DNA of 64,000 nt from Arthrobacter sp. H-02-3 (GCF_003097355.1 NZ_PYUI01000014.1:54159-118158); one strand, 5' to 3'; positions 10,174 to 18,733 are shown, counted from the stretch's first letter. Notes: generated from the letters alone by a model not told the origin. Numbers and translations: made by a program.

Positions 10174-11202
10174 GTGATTATCGACATCCACGGCCACTAC
10201 ACCACAGCTCCAGCACAGCTCGGAGCCTGGCGTGACCTGCAGATCGCTTTTACTGAAGGACGCGCGGACGCTCCTGACCCCGCGACCCTGCGCATCAGCG
10301 ATGACGACATCCGTGAGACCATCGAGGCCAACCAGCTCAAGCTCATGAACGAGCGCGGCAGCGACGTCACCGTATTCAGCCCTCGTGCCTCGTTCATGGC
10401 GCACCACATCGGAGACCTCGCCGTGAGCGAGACCTGGGCCCGGATCTGCAACGACCTGTGCGCCCGCGTCAGCGAGCTCTACCCCGAACGCTTCCTGATG
10501 GGGGCGATGCTCCCCCAGTCCCCCGGTGCGGATCCCGCGACGAGCGTTGCCGAGCTTACTCGCGCCGTCGAGGAACTCGGTGCGGTCACCGTGAACCTCA
10601 ACCCCGACCCGTCCGGCGGCAACTGGACGTCCCCGCCGCTGACCGATCGCTCGTGGTACCCGATATACGAGAAACTCGTCGAGTACGAGATCCCGGCCAT
10701 GGTGCACGTCAGTACATCGTGCAACCCGGCCTTCCACACGACCGGAGCGCACTACCTCAACGCCGACACCACCGCGTTCATGCAACTGCTCCAGGGCGAC
10801 CTGTTCCGCGACTTCCCCGAGCTTAAGCTGGTAATCCCCCACGGCGGCGGCGCCGTTCCCTACCACTGGGGGCGCTTCCGCGGACTCGCAATGGCGCTGG
10901 GCAAGCCTGCGCTCGAGGAGCACCTGCTGGACAACGTGTTCTTCGACACCTGCGTGTACCACCAGCCGGGCATCGACCTTCTCACCAACGTCGTCCCGAC
11001 CGAGAACATCCTCTTCGCGAGCGAAATGATCGGCGCCGTGCGCGACATCGACCCGCGCAGCGGACACTACTTCGACGACACCAAGCGGTACGTCGACGCC
11101 ACCACGAACCTGAACGACGCGCAGCGCGCGCAGGTGTTCGAAGCCAACGCCCGCCGTGTCTACCCACGGCTTGACCGCGCCCTCACTGCGCGCGGACTCT
11201 GA
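10174..11202 (+). CDS. ligJ: 4-oxalomesaconate hydratase (amidohydrolase family)
   Basis: The 342-residue protein is an amidohydrolase-2 family member of LigJ type. IIDIHGHYTTAP carries the HxH metal site; the TGAHYLNADTTAFMQLL and LVIPHGGGAVPYHWGR segments are typical of LigJ. It hydrates the oxalomesaconate formed from protocatechuate ring cleavage to 4-carboxy-4-hydroxy-2-oxoadipate. The GTG at 10174 is chosen because AAGGA lies 8 bases upstream and the family begins at that residue; the open frame upstream is leader. It is the first gene of the operon; ligK starts 11 bp after its stop. Confidence 0.9.
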   Translation: MIIDIHGHYTTAPAQLGAWRDLQIAFTEGRADAPDPATLRISDDDIRETIEANQLKLMNERGSDVTVFSPRASFMAHHIGDLAVSETWARICNDLCARVSELYPERFLMGAMLPQSPGADPATSVAELTRAVEELGAVTVNLNPDPSGGNWTSPPLTDRSWYPIYEKLVEYEIPAMVHVSTSCNPAFHTTGAHYLNADTTAFMQLLQGDLFRDFPELKLVIPHGGGAVPYHWGRFRGLAMALGKPALEEHLLDNVFFDTCVYHQPGIDLLTNVVPTENILFASEMIGAVRDIDPRSGHYFDDTKRYVDATTNLNDAQRAQVFEANARRVYPRLDRALTARGL

Positions 11203-11213
11203 GAGGACCATCC

Positions 11214-11906
11214 ATGCGACTGAACAACCTCGGCATCGTCCGCACCAACATCGAACGGCCGGATCCCAGGGACGTCGAACGGCTTTCGCAGTTCGGCGTC
11301 GCCACCATCCACGAGGCGATGGGTCGAGTCGGGCTCCTGCGTCCCTACATCAGGCCGGCCTACACCGGCGCCAAGCTCTGTGGTCCGGCAGTGACCGTGC
11401 TGCTGCAGCCCGGTGACAACTGGATGTTCCACGTCGCGGCCGAGCAGGTGCAGGAGGGCGATGTGATCGTCGCCGGCTGCACCACCGAAAGCGAGGACGG
11501 CTTCTTCGGCGAGCTGCTCGCCACCTCGCTGACCGCCCGCGGCTGCAAGGGCCTGGTGATCGACGGCGGTGTCCGCGACGTCGCCGATCTGGAGAAGATG
11601 GACTTCCCGGTGTTCTCCCGCGCTGTCAACGCCAAGGGCACGGTCAAAGCCACCCTCGGATCGGTGAACATCCCCGTAGTGGTCGCGAACGCCGTGGTGA
11701 ACCCGGGCGATGTGGTCGTGGCCGACGTCGACGGCGTCGTGGTTGTCCCGCGCGAGCTGGTCGGAGCGGTGGCAGACGCTAGCCAGAAGCGCGAGGATAA
11801 CGAGGAAGCCAAACGCGTAAAGTTCCGCGAGGGCGTCTTGGGCCTGGACATCTACGGCATGCGCGAGCCTCTCGCCAAGGCCGGCCTGGAATACGTGGAG
11901 AACTGA
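11214..11906 (+). CDS. ligK: 4-carboxy-4-hydroxy-2-oxoadipate aldolase (RraA-fold class II aldolase)
   Basis: The 230-residue protein has the RraA/HMG-CHA aldolase fold: ATIHEAMGRVGLLRPYIRPAYTGAKLCGPAVTV at the N-terminus, the active-site GELLATSLTARGCKGLVIDGGVRDVAD (catalytic Arg and metal-binding Asp), and VNPGDVVVADVDGVVVVPRE. It cleaves carboxy-hydroxy-oxoadipate to pyruvate and oxaloacetate, the last step of the 4,5-cleavage route, and family members also decarboxylate oxaloacetate. The start follows GAGAGGA. The gene sits between ligJ and ligI with 11- and 2-bp gaps. Confidence 0.92.
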   Translation: MRLNNLGIVRTNIERPDPRDVERLSQFGVATIHEAMGRVGLLRPYIRPAYTGAKLCGPAVTVLLQPGDNWMFHVAAEQVQEGDVIVAGCTTESEDGFFGELLATSLTARGCKGLVIDGGVRDVADLEKMDFPVFSRAVNAKGTVKATLGSVNIPVVVANAVVNPGDVVVADVDGVVVVPRELVGAVADASQKREDNEEAKRVKFREGVLGLDIYGMREPLAKAGLEYVEN

Positions 11907-11908
11907 AG

Positions 11909-12844
11909 ATGACACACGGCGACACCACCGGAGATTTCGAGAAGTCGGAGGGCTGGCTCGACTGGTACGACGGGCCGAGCACCCCGACGTTCCGGCTACC
12001 AGAGGGCTCTGTAGACGCCCACTGCCACGTGTTTGGGCCGGGCGGGCAGTTCCCCTACGCCCCTCAGCGCAAGTACACCCCGTGCGACGCCTCGGCGGAC
12101 CAGCTGTTCGCCTTGCGAGACCATCTGGGCTTCGACCGCAACGTCATCGTGCAAGCGACATGCCACGGTTCCGACAACCGAGCCCTGGTCGACGCATTGC
12201 AGCGCAGCGCAGGTCGCGCCCGCGGCGTTGCGACCGTCCGCCGTGACGTGACCGACGAGCAACTCGCCGAGCTGCATGAGGCCGGGGTACGGGGCGTCCG
12301 GTTCAACTTCGTCAAACGCCTGGTCGACCGCGTGCCCACCGACTCGCTCGAGGAGATCGTGGCCAAGATCGCGCCACTCGGATGGCACGTTGTGATCTAC
12401 TTCGAGGCCGAGGACCTGCCCGAGCTGTACGACTTCTTCTCGTCGATCCCGACCGACGTGGTCGTCGATCACATGGGACGGCCCGACGTGACCAAGGACC
12501 CGGACGGTCCCGAGTTCGAGCTGTTCCTGCGGTTCATGCGTGAGAACACCAACGTGTGGACCAAGGTCTCCTGCCCCGAGCGTCTGTCCGTCACCGGACC
12601 TCGCGCTCTCGACGGCGAGCAGCACGCCTATCGCGACGTCGTGCCCTTCGCCCGCCGCGTGGTCGAAGAGTTCCCCGACCGCGTCCTCTGGGGAACCGAC
12701 TGGCCGCACCCCAACCTCAAGGACCACATGCCCGACGACGGGCTTCTGGTCGACTACATCCCGCAGATCGCGGTGACGTCGGAACTGCAGCAGCAGCTGC
12801 TTGTCGACAATCCTCGCCGCCTCTACTGGCCCGAAGGAGCATGA
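11909..12844 (+). CDS. ligI: 2-pyrone-4,6-dicarboxylate hydrolase
   Basis: The 311-residue amidohydrolase-fold protein matches LigI: VDAHCHVFGPGGQFPYAP near residue 35 (metal-site HxH remnant), QATCHGSDNRALVDAL, GVRGVRFNFVKRLVD, VVVDHMGRPDV and VLWGTDWPHPN (conserved Asp). It opens the lactone 2-pyrone-4,6-dicarboxylate to oxalomesaconate. LigI works without a divalent metal in characterised cases. The ATG lies 2 bases after the ligK stop, and the next gene begins 1 base after its stop, so the operon is tightly coupled. Confidence 0.93.
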   Translation: MTHGDTTGDFEKSEGWLDWYDGPSTPTFRLPEGSVDAHCHVFGPGGQFPYAPQRKYTPCDASADQLFALRDHLGFDRNVIVQATCHGSDNRALVDALQRSAGRARGVATVRRDVTDEQLAELHEAGVRGVRFNFVKRLVDRVPTDSLEEIVAKIAPLGWHVVIYFEAEDLPELYDFFSSIPTDVVVDHMGRPDVTKDPDGPEFELFLRFMRENTNVWTKVSCPERLSVTGPRALDGEQHAYRDVVPFARRVVEEFPDRVLWGTDWPHPNLKDHMPDDGLLVDYIPQIAVTSELQQQLLVDNPRRLYWPEGA

Positions 12845-12845
12845 C

Positions 12846-14147
12846 ATGACACTCGACAAACCGTACAAAGACGTTCCCGGCACGATTATCTTCGACGCTG
12901 AGATGGCCCGGAAGGGCTACCACCTCAACCAGTTCTCGATGTCGCTGATGAAACCGGAGAACCGCGAGCGGTACCTGGCCGACCGCGGAGCCTACCTCGA
13001 CGAGTGGCCCCTTTCGCCGAAGCAACGCCAGGCCGTGCTGGACATGGACCTCAACGCCATGATGGCCGAGGGCGGGAACATTTACTTCCTGAGCAAGATC
13101 GGCGCCACTCACGGCCTGAGCTTCCAGCAGATGGCCGGCTCGATGACCGGCATGTCTGAGGCCGCCTACCGAGACATGATGCTCGGCGGTGGGCGCCGCC
13201 CGGAGGGAAACCGCCTCAAGGATCTCGACGGATGGACGCCTCCGTTGCCCGGCGAGAAGGCCGAGACGATGCGGCCGGATGCTCCGGCGAAGTACACCTC
13301 GGCGCTCTTCACCTCGCACGTGCCGGCGATCGGCGCGGCGATGGACCTCGGCAAGACCGAGGAGCCGTACTGGAAGAAGGTGTTCTCCGGCTATGAGTGG
13401 ACGCGAAAGTGGGCCAGGGAAAACCTGCCCGACGTCGTCATCCTGGTGTATAACGACCACGCCACGGCCTTCGACGCCTCTATCATCCCGACCTTCGTGC
13501 TCGGCACCGGCGCGGAGTACCCGGTCGCCGACGAGGGCTACGGCCCCCGCCCGGTGCCCGCCGTCAAAGGCTATCCCGAGCTGGCCGCACACATCGCCCA
13601 GTCCGTGATCCAGGACGACTTCGACCTCACGCTCGTCAACGAGATGGTCGTCGACCATGGCCTCACGGTGCCGCTGTCGCTCGTGTATGGCGATGTCGAG
13701 GAGTGGCCCGTCAAGGTCATCCCCCTCGCCGTCAACGTGGTGCAGTACCCTGTGCCGTCCGGACGTCGCTGCTACGAACTCGGGCGTGCGCTCCGCCGTG
13801 CGCTCGACAAGTGGGACGGTGAGCCGCTCAACGTGCAAATTTGGGGAACCGGCGGCATGAGCCACCAGTTGCAGGGCCCGCGCGCTGGCCTCATTAACGA
13901 GGAGTGGGACAACGCGTTCCTGGACCACCTCATCGCCGACCCCGTGGGCCTCACCGAGTGGCAGCACATGGAGTACGTCGACGAGGCCGGGTCCGAGGGC
14001 ATCGAGCTCGTCGACTGGCTCATCGCGCGCGGTGCGATGGATGATCAGTTCGGAGGCGAGAGCCCCGAGGTGAACCACCGCTTTTATCACGTGCCCGCGT
14101 CGAACACCGCCGTCGGCCACCTTGTTCTCACGAACCCGACCGACTGA
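12846..14147 (+). CDS. Protocatechuate 4,5-dioxygenase, fused alpha and beta subunits (LigA-LigB)
   Basis: A single 433-residue chain joins a LigA-like domain (about 1-128; PGTIIFDAEMARKGYHLNQF, GGNIYFLSKIG, AGSMTGM) to a LigB-like catalytic domain (about 148-433). The non-heme Fe(II) ligands expected from LigB are visible: His158 in TSHVPAIG, His205 in VYNDHATAFD and a Glu in SEGIEL (about 384-387); the catalytic His340 is in GGMSHQLQGPRAGLI. It opens the protocatechuate ring between C4 and C5. Gallate dioxygenases are also fused, so gallate use is possible, but ligC and ligI beside it argue for protocatechuate. GAAGGAG at 12833-12839 sets the start. Confidence 0.93.
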   Translation: MTLDKPYKDVPGTIIFDAEMARKGYHLNQFSMSLMKPENRERYLADRGAYLDEWPLSPKQRQAVLDMDLNAMMAEGGNIYFLSKIGATHGLSFQQMAGSMTGMSEAAYRDMMLGGGRRPEGNRLKDLDGWTPPLPGEKAETMRPDAPAKYTSALFTSHVPAIGAAMDLGKTEEPYWKKVFSGYEWTRKWARENLPDVVILVYNDHATAFDASIIPTFVLGTGAEYPVADEGYGPRPVPAVKGYPELAAHIAQSVIQDDFDLTLVNEMVVDHGLTVPLSLVYGDVEEWPVKVIPLAVNVVQYPVPSGRRCYELGRALRRALDKWDGEPLNVQIWGTGGMSHQLQGPRAGLINEEWDNAFLDHLIADPVGLTEWQHMEYVDEAGSEGIELVDWLIARGAMDDQFGGESPEVNHRFYHVPASNTAVGHLVLTNPTD

Positions 14148-14173
14148 CCGCATCCGCGACAAAGGAGCCCCCC

Positions 14174-15127
14174 ATGACTGAGAAGATCCGTGTGGCCGTC
14201 GTCGGCGCCGCAGGCGCCTTCGGCATGAAACATCTCGACGGCCTAATGAACATCCCCGATGCCGAGGTGACCGTCGTCAGCGGCACGCGGCTCGAACCGA
14301 CCCAGGCGGTCGCCGAGAAATACGGCGTCGCCAACGCCGTCGTCGGCTTGGACGCCGTGCTCGAGCGCGACGACGTCGATGCGGTGATCCTTGCGACGCC
14401 CACGGGACTCCACGCGTCTCAGACCCAGGCGGTGCTCGCCGCCGGCAAGCACGTGCAGGTCGAGATTCCGCTGGCCGACTCGCTCGCCGACGCCGAGGCA
14501 GCGCTTGAGGCAGCTGAGTCATCCGATCGCGTCGCAATGGTCGGCCACACCCGCCGCTTCAACCCCTCGCACCAGTTGGTGCACAACCGGATCGCCGCGG
14601 GCGAGTTCAGCGTGCAGCAAATGGACGTGCAGACGTACTTCTTCCGCCGCACCAACACGAACGCGAAGGGCGAGGCCCGGTCCTGGACCGACCACCTGCT
14701 GTGGCACCACGCCGCGCACACCGTCGACTTGTTCGCCTACCAGGCGGGCAGGATCGTGCAGGCGAACGCGATCCAGGGCCCGGTCCACCCCGAACTCGGC
14801 ATCGCGATGGACATGTCGATCCAGCTCAAGAGCGAGTCGGGCGCGATCTGCACGCTGTCGCTGTCGTTCAACAACAACGGGCCGTTCGGCACGTTCTTCC
14901 GCTACATCGGCGACACCGAGACCTACATCGCGCGCTACGACGAGCTCTACAACGGCCGTGAGGAGTCGATCGACGTGTCGCACGTCGCCGTCAGCATGAA
15001 CGGTATCGAGCTGCAGGATCGTGAGTTCATCTCGGCTATCCGCGAGGGACGCGAGCCGAACTCGTCGCTTCGCCAGGTGATCGACTGCTACCGCGTGCTC
15101 GGCTCGCTTGAGAAGCAGCTGGCGTGA
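14174..15127 (+). CDS. ligC: 4-carboxy-2-hydroxymuconate-6-semialdehyde dehydrogenase
   Basis: The 317-residue Gfo/Idh/MocA-family enzyme has an N-terminal Rossmann motif (VAVVGAAGAFGMKHLDG), VILATPTGLHASQTQ, EIPLADSLADA, and the LigC-type MVGHTRRFNPSHQLVHN and LWHHAAHTVDLFAYQ. It oxidises the ring-fission product, as its cyclic hemiacetal, with NADP to 2-pyrone-4,6-dicarboxylate, the LigI substrate. Its length equals that of known LigC. An AAAGGAG site precedes the ATG, and the last four bases overlap the next gene (GTGA). Confidence 0.92.
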   Translation: MTEKIRVAVVGAAGAFGMKHLDGLMNIPDAEVTVVSGTRLEPTQAVAEKYGVANAVVGLDAVLERDDVDAVILATPTGLHASQTQAVLAAGKHVQVEIPLADSLADAEAALEAAESSDRVAMVGHTRRFNPSHQLVHNRIAAGEFSVQQMDVQTYFFRRTNTNAKGEARSWTDHLLWHHAAHTVDLFAYQAGRIVQANAIQGPVHPELGIAMDMSIQLKSESGAICTLSLSFNNNGPFGTFFRYIGDTETYIARYDELYNGREESIDVSHVAVSMNGIELQDREFISAIREGREPNSSLRQVIDCYRVLGSLEKQLA

Positions 15128-16098
15128 GGCTGCCCTCCACCGGGCTCGGCTGCATGTCCCTGAGCCACGCGTACGGCGTCCCCCCGTCGCGTGACGAGGG
15201 GCTGGCGATGCTGCGCGCGGCTCTTGATGAAGGCATCGGGATGCTCGACACGGCGACGCTCTACGGTGGCGGCCGCAACGAGGAACTTGTCGGTGCCGCG
15301 ATCGCGGGGCGCCGCGACGAGGTGTTCCTGGCGAGCAAATGCGGGATGGCATCCGTCGACGGCGTGAAAGTCATCGATGGACGCCCCGATACGCTGCGCG
15401 CACAGGTCGATGCTTCGCTGAGCCGGCTCGGTGTCGACTACATCGACCTGTACTACCTGCACCGGTGGGACAAGAAGGTGCCGATCGGCGACAGCGTCGG
15501 CGCGCTGGCCGAGATGGTCGCCGCGGGCAAGATCGGCGCAATCGGCCTGTCCGAGGTGTCGGTGGCGCGGCTGCGCGAGGCGCAGGCAATCGCCCCTATC
15601 GCGGCCGTGCAGAACGAGTACTCGCTGTGGAGTCGCAATGCCGAGCTTGGCATGCTCGACGCCACTCGCGAGGACGGCGTGACTCTGGTTGCGTTTTCGC
15701 CGGTCGCACGGGGCTTCCTGGCCGATGCTATCAAGGACCCGGGCGAGATGGCCCCGAACGACATCCGCTGCAGCATGCCGCGCTTCCAGCCCGAGCACTG
15801 GGGTGCGAATGCTGCGCTGCTGGACTCCTGGCGAGAGCTGGCCGCGGAGGCCGGGTGCACGCCCGCACAGCTCGCGCTGGCCTGGCTGCTCTCCCGCGGC
15901 GATCACGTTCTGCCGATCCCGGGAACAACGAGCATCGCGCACCTGCGTGAGAACATGGCGGCGGTCGGCATCTCTGTCGACGGCGCGCTGCTGGCGCGGG
16001 CCGGTGAGCTGATTGGCACGGCCACCATCTCTGGCGCGCGCTATTCACCAGCATCTGCCGCCGAAGTCGACGCCGAGACCTTCGAGGATGCCGCATGA
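15124..16098 (+). CDS. Aldo/keto reductase translationally coupled to ligC
   Basis: The 324-residue AKR starts at GTG 15124 inside the ligC stop (GTGA overlap). Visible features: LGCMSLSHAYGVPPSRDE, MLDTATLYGGGRNEELVG (catalytic Asp and Tyr), EVFLASKCGM (catalytic Lys), YIDLYYLHRWDKKVPIGDSV (catalytic His), and SPVARGFLAD plus IPGTTSIAHLRENM at the cofactor end. It resembles pyridoxal/oxo-acid reducing AKRs such as YajO/Tas-like proteins. No canonical 4,5-cleavage step needs this enzyme. It could reduce an aldehyde side product or act on an upstream aromatic aldehyde; both are guesses from context. Confidence 0.85.
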   Translation: MRLPSTGLGCMSLSHAYGVPPSRDEGLAMLRAALDEGIGMLDTATLYGGGRNEELVGAAIAGRRDEVFLASKCGMASVDGVKVIDGRPDTLRAQVDASLSRLGVDYIDLYYLHRWDKKVPIGDSVGALAEMVAAGKIGAIGLSEVSVARLREAQAIAPIAAVQNEYSLWSRNAELGMLDATREDGVTLVAFSPVARGFLADAIKDPGEMAPNDIRCSMPRFQPEHWGANAALLDSWRELAAEAGCTPAQLALAWLLSRGDHVLPIPGTTSIAHLRENMAAVGISVDGALLARAGELIGTATISGARYSPASAAEVDAETFEDAA

Positions 16099-16793
16099 GG
16101 GCGATCTCGTCGATGGCCACCCGCCACGTTCTCGCCGACCTCGCTGAAGCTGCCGCCGCGGCGGGGCTACCGCTTCTACAGATCGAATCCGTCGGCGGAG
16201 TGGACGCCGCCCGGCGGGTTGCCGCCGGCGAGCCGTTCGACCTTGTGTTCCTCGCTGTGGACGCTCTCCAACGCCTCGCTGCCGAGGGGCACGTCGATCC
16301 GGCCTCCATCGCCCCGATCGTCCTGTCGGAGGTAGCCGTAGGCGTGCCCACACGCAGCCCCGATGCAGCCAAACGTCCCGAAGGCACGGCCTTTGCGAAT
16401 GCCGATGAGCTTCGCAGCGCCCTGCGCAGGGCATCCCGCATCGGATACTCCACCGGTCCGAGCGGAACCGAACTGTTGCTAATGATCGACCACTGGGGCA
16501 TGACCGATGAGGTCCGCGACCGGCTGGTACAGGCCCGTCCAGGCGTGCCCGTGGCGCGCCTGCTCGCCGAGGGCGAGGTCGATCTCGGCCTGCAGCAGCT
16601 CAGCGAGTTGGTCGGGCAGCCCGGCGTGCGCATCCTCGGCGTCCTCCCCGCCGACTGTGCGATCAGCACGGTCTTCGCGGGTGCTGTCGCGACATCCTCC
16701 AGCAACGCGGCGGGCGCTGCGGAGCTGTTGGCCTTCTTCCGCTCCGACCTCGCGGCGTCCATCAAGTCCTTGCACAGTTTTGGCGCGCCCTGA
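16095..16793 (+). CDS. ModA-like substrate-binding-fold protein, apparently cytoplasmic
   Basis: The 232-residue product has the type-II periplasmic-binding fold pattern of ModA-like proteins: DLVFLAVDALQRLAAEGHVDPASIAPIVLSEVAVGVP, then SRIGYSTGPSGTELL and GEVDLGLQQLSELV. It has no signal peptide or lipobox. Its start overlaps the aldo/keto reductase stop by four bases (ATGA), so it is the last gene of the lig operon. Relatives are often annotated as molybdate-binding proteins, but no ModB or ModC partner is here. It may bind a pathway acid or have evolved another role; function unknown. Confidence 0.7.
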   Translation: MRAISSMATRHVLADLAEAAAAAGLPLLQIESVGGVDAARRVAAGEPFDLVFLAVDALQRLAAEGHVDPASIAPIVLSEVAVGVPTRSPDAAKRPEGTAFANADELRSALRRASRIGYSTGPSGTELLLMIDHWGMTDEVRDRLVQARPGVPVARLLAEGEVDLGLQQLSELVGQPGVRILGVLPADCAISTVFAGAVATSSSNAAGAAELLAFFRSDLAASIKSLHSFGAP

Positions 16794-16872
16794 AGTCTCG
16801 CTGTGACGGATTGGCTGTCATGACCGCCCTAGAACTCCTCAGCGATAACCACTACCCCGCGTCCTCGGCCGC

Positions 16873-16892
16873 TAGGATGTGGTCATCTGACC
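16873..16892 (+). promoter_or_regulatory. Orphan promoter/operator pointing into a convergent gene
   Basis: A TAGGAT -10-like box (16873-16878) is followed at once by GGTCATCTGACC, a perfect palindrome of GntR/FadR type with a 2-base centre, and by a second short repeat TCTGA/TCAGA. No plus-strand gene follows; the next gene ends here on the minus strand. This reads like the control region of a gene that has been lost. Confidence 0.4.
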
Positions 16893-16907
16893 CGTCAGAA
16901 CAGCAGT

Positions 16908-18146
16908 TCACTCTGTTTCTTGGCTGGTCGTTTGTGCCGATATCGGGTGTTCCGCGTTGTCACGCCTTCTGCTTGCAGGAACGACCCACAGGACTAGCGC
17001 GATGGCTGTCGCGACAGCCCCGCCCATCATGATCGCTGTCCATCCTCCGAGCTGCCAGAGAGCGGTCGCGAGCGTCGAACCGGCGGCCCCGCCGATGAAG
17101 TTGCTCACCACATACGCCGTATTGAGACGGCTGCGTGCCCCATGGTCGACGGCAAGAACACGGGCCTGAGTCAAGGTCGAGACCGCCCGCACCGCAATGT
17201 CCAAAAGAATGATCACTGCGAGCAGCACGATGATGGATGTGGCCCAGATCCAGGCGAGGAAAAGGCACACCAGGGTCAGCACCAGAGCTGCGCTGATGGC
17301 GGGCGTGGACAAGCCTCGATCGTGCAGGCGCCCGGATCGTTGTGCCGCGACGGCGCCGGCGATTCCCGCCAGCCCGACCAGGCCGATCGTGGTGACGGAG
17401 TACGAGAACGGTGGGGATGCGAGCAGAAACGTCAACGCCGTCCAGAAGAGGGTGAGCACGCCGAAGGCAGTTCCAGCGACGAACAGTGACATGCGAACGG
17501 AGGGGTGCCGTTTGATCACGCCGAAGGTAGAGCCGAGCAGGGCTGCGTAACCCAGCCTGGCCCGCGGAGCCATCGGTGGAATGGTCCGTCGTAGAAGGAC
17601 CGCCGAGGCAAGGGCCAGGGCGGCAGCTACGGCGTACGGCGCCCGCCACCCGAACGCTTCGGCGAGAAAGCCACTGATCGTGCGGGAAGCAAGAACTCCG
17701 ATCATCAACCCTGAAGCGACGGTTCCGATCACGTGACCGCGCTGGCCGGGCTGGGCAAGGTCACCGGCAAGGGGCGTCAGCAGGGGCCCCGACACTGTTG
17801 TGAGGCCAACCAGGACCAGTGCGATGAGCAACACCTCAAAAGTCGGAGCTACCGCAGCGGCAGTAAGGGCGGCGGCGCAGAGGAGCATCATCAGTGGCAG
17901 GAGACGTCGACGGTCCACGACATCACCTAACGGAACGATCAGGAAGGTGCCGACGGCGTATCCGACCTGCGCGGTCGTGACCAGCAACCCGGCGGTCCCA
18001 AGTGACGTTCCGAACGAGGACGCTATCTCCTCAAGCAGCGGTTGTGCCCAGTACAGGTTGGCCACGGCTGCTCCACCCGCGACCGCAAAGAGCAGGATCA
18101 TGGCTTGGTTGATTCGTGCCGGTACCGGCGCAGTTATTGACTCCAA
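16908..18146 (-). CDS. MFS transporter (12-TM, DHA1-like)
   Basis: A 412-residue, 12-segment major facilitator. NQAMILLFAVAGGAAVANLYWAQPLLEEIA forms TM1, and GDVVDRRRLLPLM is the MFS signature loop after TM2. Relatives export drugs or small metabolites; the substrate is not known. The preferred start is TTG 18146, preceded by GAAGGA at 7 bases; ATG 18182 is the alternative (424 residues) but lacks a good ribosome site. The reading frame is open much further up but is not coding there. It follows the truncated MFS gene on the same strand with a 71-bp gap, and is convergent with the lig operon. Confidence 0.85.
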   Translation of the reverse strand: MESITAPVPARINQAMILLFAVAGGAAVANLYWAQPLLEEIASSFGTSLGTAGLLVTTAQVGYAVGTFLIVPLGDVVDRRRLLPLMMLLCAAALTAAAVAPTFEVLLIALVLVGLTTVSGPLLTPLAGDLAQPGQRGHVIGTVASGLMIGVLASRTISGFLAEAFGWRAPYAVAAALALASAVLLRRTIPPMAPRARLGYAALLGSTFGVIKRHPSVRMSLFVAGTAFGVLTLFWTALTFLLASPPFSYSVTTIGLVGLAGIAGAVAAQRSGRLHDRGLSTPAISAALVLTLVCLFLAWIWATSIIVLLAVIILLDIAVRAVSTLTQARVLAVDHGARSRLNTAYVVSNFIGGAAGSTLATALWQLGGWTAIMMGGAVATAIALVLWVVPASRRRDNAEHPISAQTTSQETE

Positions 18147-18217
18147 GGGTTGTCCTTCTAGTCGGTGTTGGCTGGAAATCATCCGCAATGTTTTCCCTGT
18201 CTGAATCGTGGACGGAC

Positions 18218-18733
18218 TTAGAGGCTGGCTTCGGCGTCCTGTTGGGACGTTGCCCGAGTCTGGGCCAGGACCGGGAGCGTCAGTAGACCGAGGACCCCCA
18301 TGATGATCGCGATGGTCAGCGGGCCGAGGACGCCCAGAGTCGATTCGAGCGCCGACGCGCCAAACCATGTGCCGATTGCCGTTCCACCGTTGAACGCAGA
18401 TACGGATACTGCGGCAGCCAATGTTGGCGCACCGTGGGCACAGCGGACAGCGAGGCCGGTTCCGACCGGCGGTATGCCCATACCGGCAATGCCCAGCAGG
18501 AACATGAGAACAAACATGGCATAGGCGTTCGCTGAGAACGGGACGAGCAACCCCATCAGCACCACAGTGCCTGCGGTGGCCGTGATGAAGGTGGTGACCG
18601 GGCGCTTGTCGGCGTACCGTCCGGCAAGGTTGGTTCCGATGATGGCGCCGAGGCCGAAGACGACGAAGATCAGGGGCACGACGAACGGGAGCCGTTGCCG
18701 GGTCGGCACTGCCGGAGTAGTGGATGTCGTCAT
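18218..18733 (-). pseudogene. MFS transporter with an apparent internal deletion (N-terminal tag joined to C-terminal half)
   Basis: The frame gives only 171 residues. The first about 17 (MTTSTTPAVPTRQRLPFVV) look like the N-terminus of a Cmx/CmlR-type MFS exporter just before TM1, but the next residues (LIFVVFGLGAIIGTNLAGRYADKRPV) match TM7-TM8 of the second half. About 200 residues with TM1-TM6 are missing with the frame kept, which suggests a clean deletion. About five TM segments remain, so transport is unlikely unless it pairs with another half. The true start is ATG 18733. Confidence 0.65.
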
